Positions 1-8,383 of a stretch of DNA of 33,286 bases are shown here, piece by piece (position 1 is the first letter of the stretch; each line of letters opens with the position of its first letter). Source of the DNA: Variovorax sp. CF313. GTDB lineage: Bacteria > Pseudomonadota > Gammaproteobacteria > Burkholderiales > Burkholderiaceae_C. The notes beneath the pieces were generated by a model. That model was not told the DNA's origin, made no database searches, and saw nothing but the letters and a program-made list of their open reading frames with translations. A program made the position numbers and the translations under genes. Location: contig NZ_AKIW01000056.1 of the NCBI RefSeq assembly GCF_000282635.1, positions 1 through 33,286 on the forward strand, in the 5' to 3' direction.

Positions 1-47
1 ACTTCGCGAGCCTCCGGGCCATCATGGCGAAGTCCGGCATGGTCTGA
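1..47 (+). CDS. 3' end of an unidentified upstream gene (partial)
   Basis: An open frame enters from the left edge and stops at TGA 45-47. The visible residues end in FASLRAIMAKSGMV. With only about 14 residues, no family can be assigned. The frame has codon use typical of the neighbouring genes and is followed directly by a palindromic repeat, which fits a gene end. It could also be a chance open stretch. Confidence 0.35.
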   Translation, partial: FASLRAIMAKSGMV

Positions 48-94
48 ACAAGGCTCGCCCCCAGGCTTCGCGCACTTCGTGTCGCGCGCGCCTT

Positions 95-150
95 CCCCCT
101 ACCGGGGGCACCACCTGCGGCCCGGCAAAGCCGGTTCCGCGGTGGTTCCC
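95..150. repeat. Large imperfect palindrome, probable dispersed repeat
   Basis: Two nested hairpins are visible. A small one has CCCCC at 95-99 pairing with GGGGG at 104-108. A long imperfect one spans about 106-150: ACCACC near 110-115 pairs with GGTGGT near 141-146, GCGG 117-120 with CCGC 137-140, and CCGGC 122-126 with GCCGG 130-134 around a short AAA loop. The sequence is extragenic and structurally like REP-type elements. From memory it resembles repeats scattered through Comamonadaceae genomes. It is unrelated in sequence to the 42-bp repeat elsewhere in this window. Confidence 0.55.
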
Positions 151-183
151 GTGAAGAGGACTCGTTTTGAGATCATCTGGCGG

Positions 184-711
184 ATGAGCGCGCCGCCGGA
201 CCATCGATCGCAGGTGTTCGGCACGCCCTGGGAGGGCGTGCACGGCACCGCGATCGAGAGTGCCCGCCACTACGGCCGGCACTGGCATTCGACCTACGGA
301 CTTGGCCTCCTGGAGCAGGGTGCGCAGCGCTCTGCCAGCGGGCGCGGCCTGCTGCGCGACAGCCACTCCACCGCCGCCCCGTCGCGCGAAGCTGCTGCTG
401 ATGTGAAGCAGGTGCGCGACCGCCTCGCCGACGAACTGCTCGCTCCACCCACGCTTGCCGAACTCGCGGCGATGACGGGCCTGAGCACCTACCAGGTGCT
501 GCGCCGCTTCGAGAAGGCCTACGGCGTGCCGCCGCACGCATGGCTCGTGCTGCAGCGCGGCGAACGCGCACGCCACCTGATCCGCCGCGGCGCCGATCTC
601 GCAGAGGCCGCCGCCGCGAGCGGCTTCTCCGACCAGAGCCACATGACGCGCATCTTCACGCGCCAGTTCGGCTTCACGCCCGGCGCGTGGCAGCGCGGCC
701 TTCGGTTTTAA
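184..711 (+). pseudogene. AraC-family regulator with internally deleted sensor domain
   Basis: The C-terminal ~105 residues are a good AraC DNA-binding domain with two helix-turn-helix units. The first lies around LAELAAMTGLSTYQVLRRFE and the second around AEAAAASGFSDQSHMTRIF, with the usual FGFTPGAW ending. The N-terminus starts like an AraC cupin sensor (HYGRHWHSTYGLGLLEQG), but after about 55 residues it jumps straight to the linker before the HTH. The protein is 175 aa, against about 270 for the family, so most of the cupin is missing while the frame stays open. The ATG at 184 is chosen because it precedes the first family-like residues; a GTG at 79 lies inside the upstream repeat. It may be a decayed gene or a constitutive short regulator. 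Confidence 0.6.
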
Positions 712-732
712 ATGTCCCATTGACAGAACATT
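711..732. promoter_or_regulatory. Dyad in the GntR-gene leader, candidate operator
   Basis: AATGT at 711-715 and ACATT at 728-732 form a perfect 5-bp inverted repeat with 12 bp between them, just upstream of the GntR gene. A TTGACA hexamer (720-725), a possible -35 element, lies inside the dyad. No convincing -10 was found at the right spacing. GntR regulators often bind dyads in their own leader, so autoregulation is plausible. The match is short and could be chance. Confidence 0.3.
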
Positions 733-755
733 GAAACTGCAAAAACATCAAAGGC

Positions 756-1547
756 ATGTCGCAAATGCCTTTGCCGAAGTACCACCAGATCTATCTGGTC
801 CTGCGTGAGCAGTTGCATGAGGGACGCTTCGCGGAAGGCCTGCCCGGCGAACTTGCGCTCATGGCGCAGTTCGACGTGGCGCGCGTCACGGTGCGGCGCG
901 CGCTCGAGCAGCTCTCGTCCGAAGGGCTGATCGCACGCAACCCCGGCCGGCGCACACGCGCATTGCCGCCACCGGCAGCAGGTGAGTCGCCCGGCACGAA
1001 GAACCTGGAGCGCGCCAACCTGCGCGGCCTGCTCGAGAACCTCGTCACCATGGGCCTGCACACCTCGGTGAAGGTGATCGAGGTCGCGACCATCACCGCC
1101 TCCACCCAGGTGGCCGAGGCGCTGCAGCTGCAGCTGGGCGATGCGGTGCAGAAGGCGGTGCGCGTGCGCTCTACCAAGGAGGGCCCGCTCTCGCACATCA
1201 CCACCTACGTGCCCGACACCATCGCGCGCCGCTTCGGCCGCCGCGAGCTCTCGAAGAAGCCGATCCTCGTGCTGCTCGAGGAGTCGGGCGTGAAGGTGGG
1301 GCGCGCGCACCAGACCATCTCCGCGCGCCTGGCCGACAACGTGCTCGCGCAGCACCTGGATGTGTCGGTCGGCTCGGCCCTGCTCGCGGTGCGCCGCCTC
1401 ATCTACGACGAAGACGAGCGGCCCGTGCAGTGGCTGCACGGCCTCTACCGCCCCGACCGCTACACCTACGAAATGCAGCTCTCCCGCGTGGGCAGCATCG
1501 ACGCGAAGGTGTGGGTCAGCAAAGACGTGTCAGCCCAGTTCAACTGA
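756..1547 (+). CDS. GntR-family transcriptional regulator, HutC/UTRA type
   Basis: This 263-aa protein has an N-terminal winged helix of the GntR type. LPKYHQIYLVLREQL leads into FDVARVTVRRALEQLSSEGL, the recognition-helix region at about residues 40-60. A UTRA-type effector domain follows (about 95-245), with the characteristic RRLIYDEDERPVQW stretch near the end. HutC/FarR-type members bind small carboxylates, amino acids or sugars and usually repress catabolic genes. The gene ends 21 bp before the ABC-transporter receptor gene, so it probably controls the downstream uptake and degradation operon and may be co-transcribed with it. The start at 756 has an AAAGG-like site just upstream; ATG 765 is an alternative. 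Confidence 0.88.
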   Translation: MSQMPLPKYHQIYLVLREQLHEGRFAEGLPGELALMAQFDVARVTVRRALEQLSSEGLIARNPGRRTRALPPPAAGESPGTKNLERANLRGLLENLVTMGLHTSVKVIEVATITASTQVAEALQLQLGDAVQKAVRVRSTKEGPLSHITTYVPDTIARRFGRRELSKKPILVLLEESGVKVGRAHQTISARLADNVLAQHLDVSVGSALLAVRRLIYDEDERPVQWLHGLYRPDRYTYEMQLSRVGSIDAKVWVSKDVSAQFN

Positions 1548-1568
1548 AGAGAAAGAGGAAAGCCCACC

Positions 1569-2774
1569 ATGCAGAACCGCCGCAGTTTCGTGTCGCAGTC
1601 CGCCGCCCTGGCGACCGCCGTTGCCTTCCCGCTCGTGGCCGGCGCGCAGCCCAAGACCGTCAAGGTCGGCGTGCTGCATCCGGTCACCGGCGCGCTGGCC
1701 TATTCGGGCCAGCAGTGCCGCCTCGGTGCGCTGATGGCCATCGAGGACATCAACGCGGCGGGCGGCATCAAGTCGCTCGGCGGCGCGAAGCTGGAGGCCC
1801 TGCTGGGCGATGCGCAGTCGCAGCCGCAGGCGGGCGCTGCCGAGGTCGAGAAGATGAACGAAGCCGGCGTCTCGGCCATCGTGGGCGCCTATGCCTCGGC
1901 GATCTGTCTCGCGACCACGCAGGCCGCGGCCAAGTACAACCTGCCGCACGTGGTCGACGTGGGCGTGGCCGACCAGATCGTGGAGCGCGGCCTGAAGAAC
2001 ACCTTCCGCTTCGGCCCCGGCTACAAGAAGTCGACCGAGGTGGCCATGGCCAACCTGCTGGTGCTCAACAAGGCCGCGGGCAACCCGGCCAAGACCGTGA
2101 TGATCATTCACGAGGAGTCGCTCTTCGGCGCCGGCACCGCGCAGTTGCTCTCGCGCGAACTGCCGGGCTACGGCTTCGAGGTGAAGGAAGTCGTCAAGCA
2201 CGCCAACCCCACGCGCGACTTCAACAACATCGTGCTGCGCATGAAGTCGATCAACCCCGACATCGTGATCCCGGCCAACTACTACAACGAGTACGCGCTG
2301 CTCGTGCGCACCATGCAGCAGCAGAAGGTGGTGCCCAAGGCGATCTTCTCGGTGCTGGGCGGCGCGGCGTCGAGCTACAAGTTCGTGAAGGAATTTCCGG
2401 ACGCGGCCAATGGCATCATCGACTGCAACCACTGGTTCAACCCGAAGGACAAGCGCGCGCAGGACCTGCGCAGGCGCGTCGAGGCCAAGGGCCAGTTCTT
2501 CAGCTATGAGGTCTTCATGACCTACGCCTCGATGTGGCTGCTGGCCGATGCACTGGAGCGCGCGAAGTCCACCGAGCGCGCGGCCATCGTCGATGCGCTG
2601 GAGAAGAGCACCTTCTCGAACCACTTCATGCCCTACGGCCCGACGAAGTTCGTCAATGGCCAGAACGAAGGTGCGCAGCCGCTCATGACGCAGGTGGTGA
2701 AGAACGACATCAAGGTCATCATCCCGCGCGACTACCGCGAGGTGGACCCGGTGTTCCCTCTGCACGTGGCCTGA
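1569..2774 (+). CDS. Liv-type ABC transporter substrate-binding protein
   Basis: This is a 401-aa type I periplasmic binding protein (Peripla_BP_6 group). It begins with a probable Tat-like signal peptide: NRRSFVSQ, then a hydrophobic Ala-rich stretch ending at AGAQ near residue 27. The mature part starts with KVGVLHPVTGALAYSGQQ, typical of LivJ/LivK and amide/urea receptors, and its length fits. AAGAGGAAA precedes the ATG. It is the first gene of a complete transporter set (receptor, two permeases, two ATPases). The ligand cannot be read from sequence. The linked enzymes suggest a small amide, imide or carboxylate rather than a branched-chain amino acid. Confidence 0.9.
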   Translation: MQNRRSFVSQSAALATAVAFPLVAGAQPKTVKVGVLHPVTGALAYSGQQCRLGALMAIEDINAAGGIKSLGGAKLEALLGDAQSQPQAGAAEVEKMNEAGVSAIVGAYASAICLATTQAAAKYNLPHVVDVGVADQIVERGLKNTFRFGPGYKKSTEVAMANLLVLNKAAGNPAKTVMIIHEESLFGAGTAQLLSRELPGYGFEVKEVVKHANPTRDFNNIVLRMKSINPDIVIPANYYNEYALLVRTMQQQKVVPKAIFSVLGGAASSYKFVKEFPDAANGIIDCNHWFNPKDKRAQDLRRRVEAKGQFFSYEVFMTYASMWLLADALERAKSTERAAIVDALEKSTFSNHFMPYGPTKFVNGQNEGAQPLMTQVVKNDIKVIIPRDYREVDPVFPLHVA

Positions 2775-2787
2775 AGCGGAAGGCGGG

Positions 2788-3660
2788 ATGTTCGATTTCG
2801 ACATTCTTTTCCCGTCGGTCCTGAACGGGCTGACGACGGGTGCGGTGTACGCACTGATCGCGCTGGGGCTCACGCTGATCTACGGCGTCCTGCACATCAT
2901 CAACTTCGCGCACGGCGCCAGCCTGATGCTGGCGCTGTACGCGGTGTACTTCCTGAAGGAACGGCTGGGCATCGACCCGTACCTGGCATTGCCCATCGTC
3001 GTGCTCGGCATGTTCGCGCTCGGCTACGCGCTGCAGCGCGTGGTCATCAATCGCGCGGGCCACGGCAAGGACGAGAACATCCTGCTCGCCACGCTGGGCA
3101 TCGCCATCGTCATGGAGAACCTCGCGCTGCTGTTCTTCAAGTCCGACACGCGCAACATCGATACCGCGTATTCGCTCAGCACCGTCGCCATCGGCCCCGC
3201 GATGATCGCGGTGCCCAAGCTGGTCGCCTTCGCGGGTGCGCTCGTGGTCTCGGGCACCCTGTTCTGGGTCATGGGCCGCACCGACCTCGGTCGCGCCATC
3301 CGCGCGGTCGCCAAGGAGAAGGAGGGCGCCAAGCTCATGGGCATCGACGTGGACCATGTCTACGCAATGAGCTTCGGCATCGGTCTCGCATGCCTGGGCG
3401 CTGCGGCGTGCTTCCTTCTGCCGGCGTATTACGTCAACCCGCAGGTGGGCGGCGGCTTTGTGCTCGTGGCCTTCACCATCGTCGTGCTCGGCGGCATGGG
3501 CAGCTTCGTGGGGGCGCTGATCGGCGGCTTCCTCGTCGGCATCGTCGAGTCGCTCGGCGGCCTGTACCTCGGTGAATCGCTGGGGCAAATCGGCATCTTC
3601 GCGATCTTCATCGGCGTGGTGCTCTTCAGGCCGCAGGGCATGTTCGGAGCCAAGGCATGA
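2788..3660 (+). CDS. Liv-type ABC transporter permease, LivH-like
   Basis: A 290-aa inner-membrane permease with several hydrophobic segments. It carries the LivH hallmark IYGVLHIINFAHG at about residues 31-43 and a C-terminal GGMGSFVGALIGG segment, the typical coupling region facing the ATPase. GGAAGGCGGG lies just before the ATG. It is 13 bp downstream of the receptor gene and overlaps the next permease gene by 4 bp (ATGA). It should form the membrane channel with the LivM-like partner. Confidence 0.92.
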   Translation: MFDFDILFPSVLNGLTTGAVYALIALGLTLIYGVLHIINFAHGASLMLALYAVYFLKERLGIDPYLALPIVVLGMFALGYALQRVVINRAGHGKDENILLATLGIAIVMENLALLFFKSDTRNIDTAYSLSTVAIGPAMIAVPKLVAFAGALVVSGTLFWVMGRTDLGRAIRAVAKEKEGAKLMGIDVDHVYAMSFGIGLACLGAAACFLLPAYYVNPQVGGGFVLVAFTIVVLGGMGSFVGALIGGFLVGIVESLGGLYLGESLGQIGIFAIFIGVVLFRPQGMFGAKA

Positions 3661-4637
3661 ACGCGGGCGCCAAGCAACTCGCGGGCATCGCGCTCTTCGC
3701 GGTGCTGGTCGCGTGCGTGCCGTTCGTCACCAAATCAGGTGTCACGCTCAACTTCGTGATGATGGCGCTCTACGCCACGCTCATCGCGCAGGCCTGGAAC
3801 ATCCTGGGCGGCTTTGGCGGGCAGTTCTCGTTCGGGCATGCGCTGTTCTTCGGCACCGGCGCGTACATCCAGGCGATCGCGCAGTTGCAGGGCGGCATCA
3901 ATGCCTGGGTCGCGCTGCCGCTGGCCATCGTCGGCGCCGCGCTGGTGGGGCTCTTCATGGGCGCGCTCACCTTCCGCTACGGCCTCAAGGGCTCGTACTT
4001 CGCGCTGGTCACGCTGGCCTTTGCCGAGGTGTTCCGCATCCTCGCGCTGTCGGTCGATTTCACGGGCGGCGGCGTGGGGCTCATGGTGCCCCTGCGCGAA
4101 TCGGTGGCCAACCTGCAGTTCTCTTCGCGCGCGGGCTACCTGTGGGTGGTGCTTGCGATGGTCGTCTCGGCGCTGCTCGTCACCTGGTGGCTGCGCAACG
4201 GGCGCTTCGGCGCGTACCTGCAAGCGGTGCGCGACAACGAGGACGCGGCGCGCGCCGTCGGCGTCAATCCGTTCCGCGTGAAGCTCGGGGCCATCGGCCT
4301 GTCGGCCGCCTTCATGGGCGCGGCGGGCGCCTTCTATGTGCAGGTGTTCCAGTACATCGATGCAGGCATCGCGTACGGCCCGGCCGTGTCGATCGAGGCG
4401 CTGGTCGCGGCCATCGTCGGCGGCATGGGGACGATGTGGGGGCCGGTGCTCGGCGCGGTGGTGCTGCATGTGCTGTCCGACCTCACGCGCAACCTCTTCG
4501 GCGAACTGCCGGGCATCAACATGGTGATCTACGGCACGGTGCTGGTGCTCATCGTCATCTTCGTGCCGCGCGGCATCGCGGGCATCGGGCTGTCGGTGCG
4601 GCAGCTGTGGAAGTCCAAGGGAGGCCGCCATGACTGA
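3657..4637 (+). CDS. Liv-type ABC transporter permease, LivM-like
   Basis: A 326-aa multi-spanning membrane protein. It has the LivM signature GGFGGQFSFGHALFFGTGAY at about residues 51-70 and a second conserved block, IVGGMGTMWGPVLGAV, near residue 250. It pairs with the LivH-like permease. The start codon overlaps the preceding stop (ATGA), indicating translational coupling. The 3' end overlaps the first ATPase gene by 8 bp. Confidence 0.92.
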   Translation: MNAGAKQLAGIALFAVLVACVPFVTKSGVTLNFVMMALYATLIAQAWNILGGFGGQFSFGHALFFGTGAYIQAIAQLQGGINAWVALPLAIVGAALVGLFMGALTFRYGLKGSYFALVTLAFAEVFRILALSVDFTGGGVGLMVPLRESVANLQFSSRAGYLWVVLAMVVSALLVTWWLRNGRFGAYLQAVRDNEDAARAVGVNPFRVKLGAIGLSAAFMGAAGAFYVQVFQYIDAGIAYGPAVSIEALVAAIVGGMGTMWGPVLGAVVLHVLSDLTRNLFGELPGINMVIYGTVLVLIVIFVPRGIAGIGLSVRQLWKSKGGRHD

Positions 4638-5391
4638 CGCCCTGTTGGCCATCGACGGCCTCTCGCGCTCCTTCGGCGGCCTGAAGGCCGTGCAGAACGT
4701 GAGCCTCTCGGTGCGCGAGGGCAGCCTGAGCGCGCTGATCGGCCCCAACGGCGCGGGCAAGACCACGCTGTTCGCGCTGATGTCGGGCTTCTTGAAGCCC
4801 GACAGCGGCACCGTGCGCTTCGCGGGCGAGGACATCACCGGCCGCGAGCCGCACCGCAACGCCGCACTCGGCATGACCCGCACCTTCCAGATCGTGAAGC
4901 CCTTTGCGGCGCAGACGGTGCGCGAGAACATCGCCGTCGGCGCGCACCTGCATGTGCGCGGCCGTGCCGAGGCGCTGCAGAACGCCGAAGCCGTCGCGCT
5001 GCGCGTGGGCCTGGCGCCGCAGCTCGACAAGCCCGCGTCCGACCTCACCGTGGCCGGCCGCAAGCGCCTCGAACTGGCACGCGCGCTCGCCACGAAGCCG
5101 CGCCTCCTGCTGCTCGACGAAGTGCTTGCCGGCCTCAACCCGCAGGAGATCGCCGAGATGATGCCGGTGGTGCGCGGCATCGCCGACAGCGGCGTCACCG
5201 TGCTGATGATCGAGCACGTCATGCAGGCCGTGATGCACCTGGCCGAACATGTGTGGGTGCTCGCGCAGGGCCAGTTGATCGCCGAGGGCAGCCCGGCGCA
5301 GGTGACCTCCGACGACAAGGTCGTCGAAGCCTATCTGGGCCACGGCACCGCGGCGCGGCTGCGCAAGGCCGCATCGGGAGCCGCGGCATGA
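4630..5391 (+). CDS. Liv-type ABC transporter ATPase, LivG-like
   Basis: A 253-aa cytoplasmic ATPase. Walker A is GPNGAGKTT (38-46) and Walker B is LLLLDE (159-164), followed by VLAGLNPQE. The signature loop reads LTVAGRKRLELARAL (from residue 139) instead of LSGGQ. This divergent form is recalled as common in LivG-like proteins and is not by itself a sign of inactivation. The C-terminal extension after the H-loop (IEHVMQAVM) is typical of LivG. It overlaps the permease gene by 8 bp and the next ATPase by 4 bp. Confidence 0.92.
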   Translation: MTDALLAIDGLSRSFGGLKAVQNVSLSVREGSLSALIGPNGAGKTTLFALMSGFLKPDSGTVRFAGEDITGREPHRNAALGMTRTFQIVKPFAAQTVRENIAVGAHLHVRGRAEALQNAEAVALRVGLAPQLDKPASDLTVAGRKRLELARALATKPRLLLLDEVLAGLNPQEIAEMMPVVRGIADSGVTVLMIEHVMQAVMHLAEHVWVLAQGQLIAEGSPAQVTSDDKVVEAYLGHGTAARLRKAASGAAA

Positions 5392-6098
5392 CCGCGCTTT
5401 TGGAGATTCAAGGCCTGCGCGGCGGCTACGGCCGCGTCGAGGTGCTGCGCGGCGTCGACCTGCAGGTGAACGCCGGCGAGATGGTCGCGCTGCTCGGCAG
5501 CAACGGCGCGGGCAAGTCCACGCTCAACAAGATGGTCTGCGGCCTCTGCCCCGCCTGGGGCGGCACGGTGCGCTTCGACGGCAAGGACCTGAGCGGCGCG
5601 CACTACCGCGACGTGGTGAAGGCCGGCCTCATCCAGGTGCCCGAAGGCCGCAAGGTGTTTCCCAACCTGAGCGTGCTGGAGAACCTGGAGCTCGGCTCCT
5701 TCACCCGCGGCCGCGAGCGGCGCGCGGCCAACGTCGAGAAGATGTTCCACATCTTCCCGCGGCTGCGCGAGCGCATGGCGCAGCACGCCGGCACGATGAG
5801 CGGCGGCGAGCAGCAGATGCTGGCCATCGCGCGCGGCCTCATGGCCGAGCCGGTGCTGCTGATCCTCGACGAACCCTCGCTCGGCCTCTCGCCGCTGCTG
5901 GTCGAAGAGATGTTCTCGCTGATCCGCGAACTGCGCGACGGCGGCCTCGCGGTGATGCTGGTCGAGCAGAACGTCGGCCAGTCGCTGGAGATCGCCGACC
6001 GCGCCTACGTGCTGGAGAACGGCAGCGTGCGCTTCTCGGGCCTGCCCGGCGAACTGCTCGGCAGCGACGAACTGCGGCGCGCCTACCTGGGGCTCTGA
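5388..6098 (+). CDS. Liv-type ABC transporter ATPase, LivF-like
   Basis: The second ATPase of the importer, 236 aa when started at ATG 5388, which overlaps the LivG-like stop. The frame is open further upstream, but family similarity begins at MTALLEIQGLRGGYG. Walker A is GSNGAGKST (37-45), the signature is MSGGEQQ (137-143), and Walker B is LLILDE (157-162) followed by PSLGLSP, all typical of LivF. The heterodimer with the LivG-like ATPase would power uptake. Confidence 0.93.
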   Translation: MTALLEIQGLRGGYGRVEVLRGVDLQVNAGEMVALLGSNGAGKSTLNKMVCGLCPAWGGTVRFDGKDLSGAHYRDVVKAGLIQVPEGRKVFPNLSVLENLELGSFTRGRERRAANVEKMFHIFPRLRERMAQHAGTMSGGEQQMLAIARGLMAEPVLLILDEPSLGLSPLLVEEMFSLIRELRDGGLAVMLVEQNVGQSLEIADRAYVLENGSVRFSGLPGELLGSDELRRAYLGL

Positions 6099-6137
6099 CG
6101 CCCGCGAACACCCCACGATTTTCCCGGAGAACAACAC

Positions 6138-7094
6138 ATGAAAAGACGCGACATCCTCCTCTCATCGCTGGCCGCGGCATGGGCCGGCGGCGCCTTCGCA
6201 CAGATCGGCAACGCGCCGGTGCGCATCCTCGTCGGCGCGCCCGCGGGCGGCTCGACCGACACGCTCGCGCGCTCGCTCGCCGTGAGCATGGGCCCGGCGC
6301 TCGGCCGCACGGTCATCGTCGAGAACCGGCCCGGCGCGGGCGGCAACATCGCCGCCGATGCAGTGGCCAAGGCCGCGCCCGATGGCAACACGCTCCTGAT
6401 GAGCTTCACCAGCCACGCGATCAACGCCACGCTCTACCCGACGCTGCCCTTCGATCCGGTGAAGGATTTCACCGCGCTCACCTGCGTAGCGACCTCGCCG
6501 TCGATCCTCGTGGCGCACCCGTCGCTGCCCGTGAAGGACGTGCGCGAGCTCATCGCGCTCGCCAAGGCCAAGCCGGGGCAGCTGAACTTCGCGATCGGCG
6601 CGGTGGGCTCCTCGCTGCACATGGCTGGCGAAGCCTTCAAGATGCAGTCGGGCGTGGACATCGTGAACATTCCCTACAAGGGAACCTCGCCCGCGGTGCA
6701 GGACGTGCTCGCGGGCCAGGTACAGCTGATGTTCGCGGCCGTTGGCAACGTCAAGGCGCACATCCAGGCCGGCAAGCTCAAGGCGCTGGGCGTGACCACG
6801 GCCAAGCGGCTGCCGGCCTTTCCGAACGTGCCGGCGATTGCCGAGGCGCTGCCGGGCTACGAATCGAGCGCGTGGTTCGGCCTCTTCGGCCCCGCGCACA
6901 TGCCAGCCGAGCGCGTCAAGCAGATCGGCGATGCCGCGCGCCACGCGCTGCAGCAGGCCGACATGCGCCAGCGCCTGGACACCGAGGGCGCGATCCCGGT
7001 CGGCAACTCGACCGAGCAGTTCTCCGCCTTCGTGCAGAGCGAGATCACGCGCTGGGCCAAGGTCGTCAAGTTCTCGGGAGCCAAGCCGGAATGA
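6138..7094 (+). CDS. Bug/TctC-family periplasmic solute receptor
   Basis: This 318-aa protein has a cleavable signal peptide (MKRRDILLSSLAAAWAGGAFA, cut near residue 21). The Bug fold follows: VRILVGAPAGGSTDTLAR, ENRPGAGGNIAADAVAKA, and later NIPYKGTSPAVQDVLAGQV. Bug receptors bind small carboxylates, amino acids or amides in the periplasm. No TctA or TctB membrane genes are present here, so it is an orphan receptor that may work with a distant transporter or as a sensor. CCCGGAGAA precedes the ATG. Its stop overlaps the start of the LeuC-like gene (ATGA), tying it to the catabolic chain rather than to the ABC genes 39 bp upstream. Confidence 0.9.
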   Translation: MKRRDILLSSLAAAWAGGAFAQIGNAPVRILVGAPAGGSTDTLARSLAVSMGPALGRTVIVENRPGAGGNIAADAVAKAAPDGNTLLMSFTSHAINATLYPTLPFDPVKDFTALTCVATSPSILVAHPSLPVKDVRELIALAKAKPGQLNFAIGAVGSSLHMAGEAFKMQSGVDIVNIPYKGTSPAVQDVLAGQVQLMFAAVGNVKAHIQAGKLKALGVTTAKRLPAFPNVPAIAEALPGYESSAWFGLFGPAHMPAERVKQIGDAARHALQQADMRQRLDTEGAIPVGNSTEQFSAFVQSEITRWAKVVKFSGAKPE

Positions 7095-8383
7095 CATCGA
7101 TGGCCCCAACCCGCGCGCAGACACAGGCGCAGACGCTGGCGCAGAAGCTCATCGCACGCGCGAGCGGACGCGAGCGGGTGTCGGTGGGCGAGATCGTGAC
7201 CTGCGGCGTCGACCTGGCGATGTTCCACGACTCCTCGGGTCCGCGGCGCCTCAAGCCCATGCTCGAGGAGCTCGGCGCGCAGATCTGGGACCGCTCGCGC
7301 GTGGTGCTCGTCATGGACCACTACGTGCCCGAGCGCGACGACGACTCGCGCCGCATCGTGCGCATCGCACGCGACTGGGCACGCGACCAGCAGCTGCCGC
7401 ACGTGTACGACAGCCAGGGCATCTGCCACGTCGTGGTGCCGCAGCACGGCCACATCCGACCCGGCATGCTGTGCGTGGGCGGCGATTCGCATTCGCCCAC
7501 GGGCGGCGCATTCGGCGCCTACATGTTCGGCATCGGCAGCACCGAGATGCTGGGCGTGATGGTGACCGGTGAGATCTGGCTGCGTGTGCCCGAGACCATC
7601 CGCATGTGGTGGGACGGCGCGCTCCCCGCGGGCGTGACTGCCAAGGACATGATGCTGCACATGATCGGCCGCTTCGGCATGAACGGCGGGCGCTACCAGG
7701 CGGTCGAGTTCGCGGGGCCCGCGGTCGCCGCGCTGTCGATGCAGGAGCGCATGACGCTCTCGAACATGAGCGCCGAGCTGGGCGCGCAGGCCGGGCTGAT
7801 CGCACCCGACGCGACCACCGCCGAGTTCCTGGTCGGCGCAGGCGCGCCGCCCGTCGACATGGCGCCGTGGTTCACCGACGAAGACGCCGCGCTCACGGAC
7901 CATCGCTTCGACGCCTCCACGCTCGAACCCTACGTCGCCGCGCCGCACAGCCCGGCCAACGCGCACGGCGTAAGCCGGTACGTGGGCACGCACGTCGACG
8001 TGGCCTACATCGGCGCCTGCACCGGCGCCAAGCTCGACGATCTGCGCGCCGCCGCGCAGGTGCTGCGCGGCCACAAGGTGGCGAGCGGCATCCGCCTGAT
8101 CGTGGCGCCCGCCAGCATCCGCGACCAGGAACAGGCACGCGAAGAAGGCGTGCTGCAGGTGCTGATGGATGCGGGCGCCGAGCTGTTCCCGACCGCGTGC
8201 GGCGCGTGCTCCGGCTACGGCGACCCGATGGGCGATGACGTCACCGTCATCTCCACCACCGCGCGCAACTTCAAGGGCCGCATGGGCTCGCCGACCGCGC
8301 AGGTCTACCTGGGGTCGCCCTACACGGTGGCCGCTGCCGCATTGCGCGGCTGCGTGACCGACCCGCGCGAGGTGCTCGCATGA
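7091..8383 (+). CDS. Aconitase-superfamily hydro-lyase large subunit, LeuC/DmdA-like
   Basis: A 430-aa iron-sulfur (de)hydratase large subunit. The three cluster ligands are visible as Cys310 (IGACTGAK) and Cys370/Cys373 (TACGACSGYG). GGDSHSPTGGAFGAYMFGIG near residue 130 is the family's conserved active-site block. Relatives include isopropylmalate isomerase, homoaconitase, maleate hydratase and 2,3-dimethylmalate dehydratase (DmdA). The CGACSG form and the non-leucine neighbourhood argue against a biosynthetic LeuC. It likely adds water to, or removes it from, a maleate/malate-type dicarboxylate together with the adjacent small subunit. ATG 7091 overlaps the receptor stop; ATG 7100 is an alternative. 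Confidence 0.85.
   Translation: MTSMAPTRAQTQAQTLAQKLIARASGRERVSVGEIVTCGVDLAMFHDSSGPRRLKPMLEELGAQIWDRSRVVLVMDHYVPERDDDSRRIVRIARDWARDQQLPHVYDSQGICHVVVPQHGHIRPGMLCVGGDSHSPTGGAFGAYMFGIGSTEMLGVMVTGEIWLRVPETIRMWWDGALPAGVTAKDMMLHMIGRFGMNGGRYQAVEFAGPAVAALSMQERMTLSNMSAELGAQAGLIAPDATTAEFLVGAGAPPVDMAPWFTDEDAALTDHRFDASTLEPYVAAPHSPANAHGVSRYVGTHVDVAYIGACTGAKLDDLRAAAQVLRGHKVASGIRLIVAPASIRDQEQAREEGVLQVLMDAGAELFPTACGACSGYGDPMGDDVTVISTTARNFKGRMGSPTAQVYLGSPYTVAAAALRGCVTDPREVLA

Noticed and set aside
4630..5391. Inactive ATPase because LSGGQ is absent
   Set aside because: The LTVAGRKRLEL variant is, to my knowledge, normal in LivG-like proteins, and Walker A and B are intact.
6138..7094. Complete tripartite tricarboxylate transporter
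   Set aside because: Only the receptor is present; there are no TctA or TctB membrane proteins in the window.
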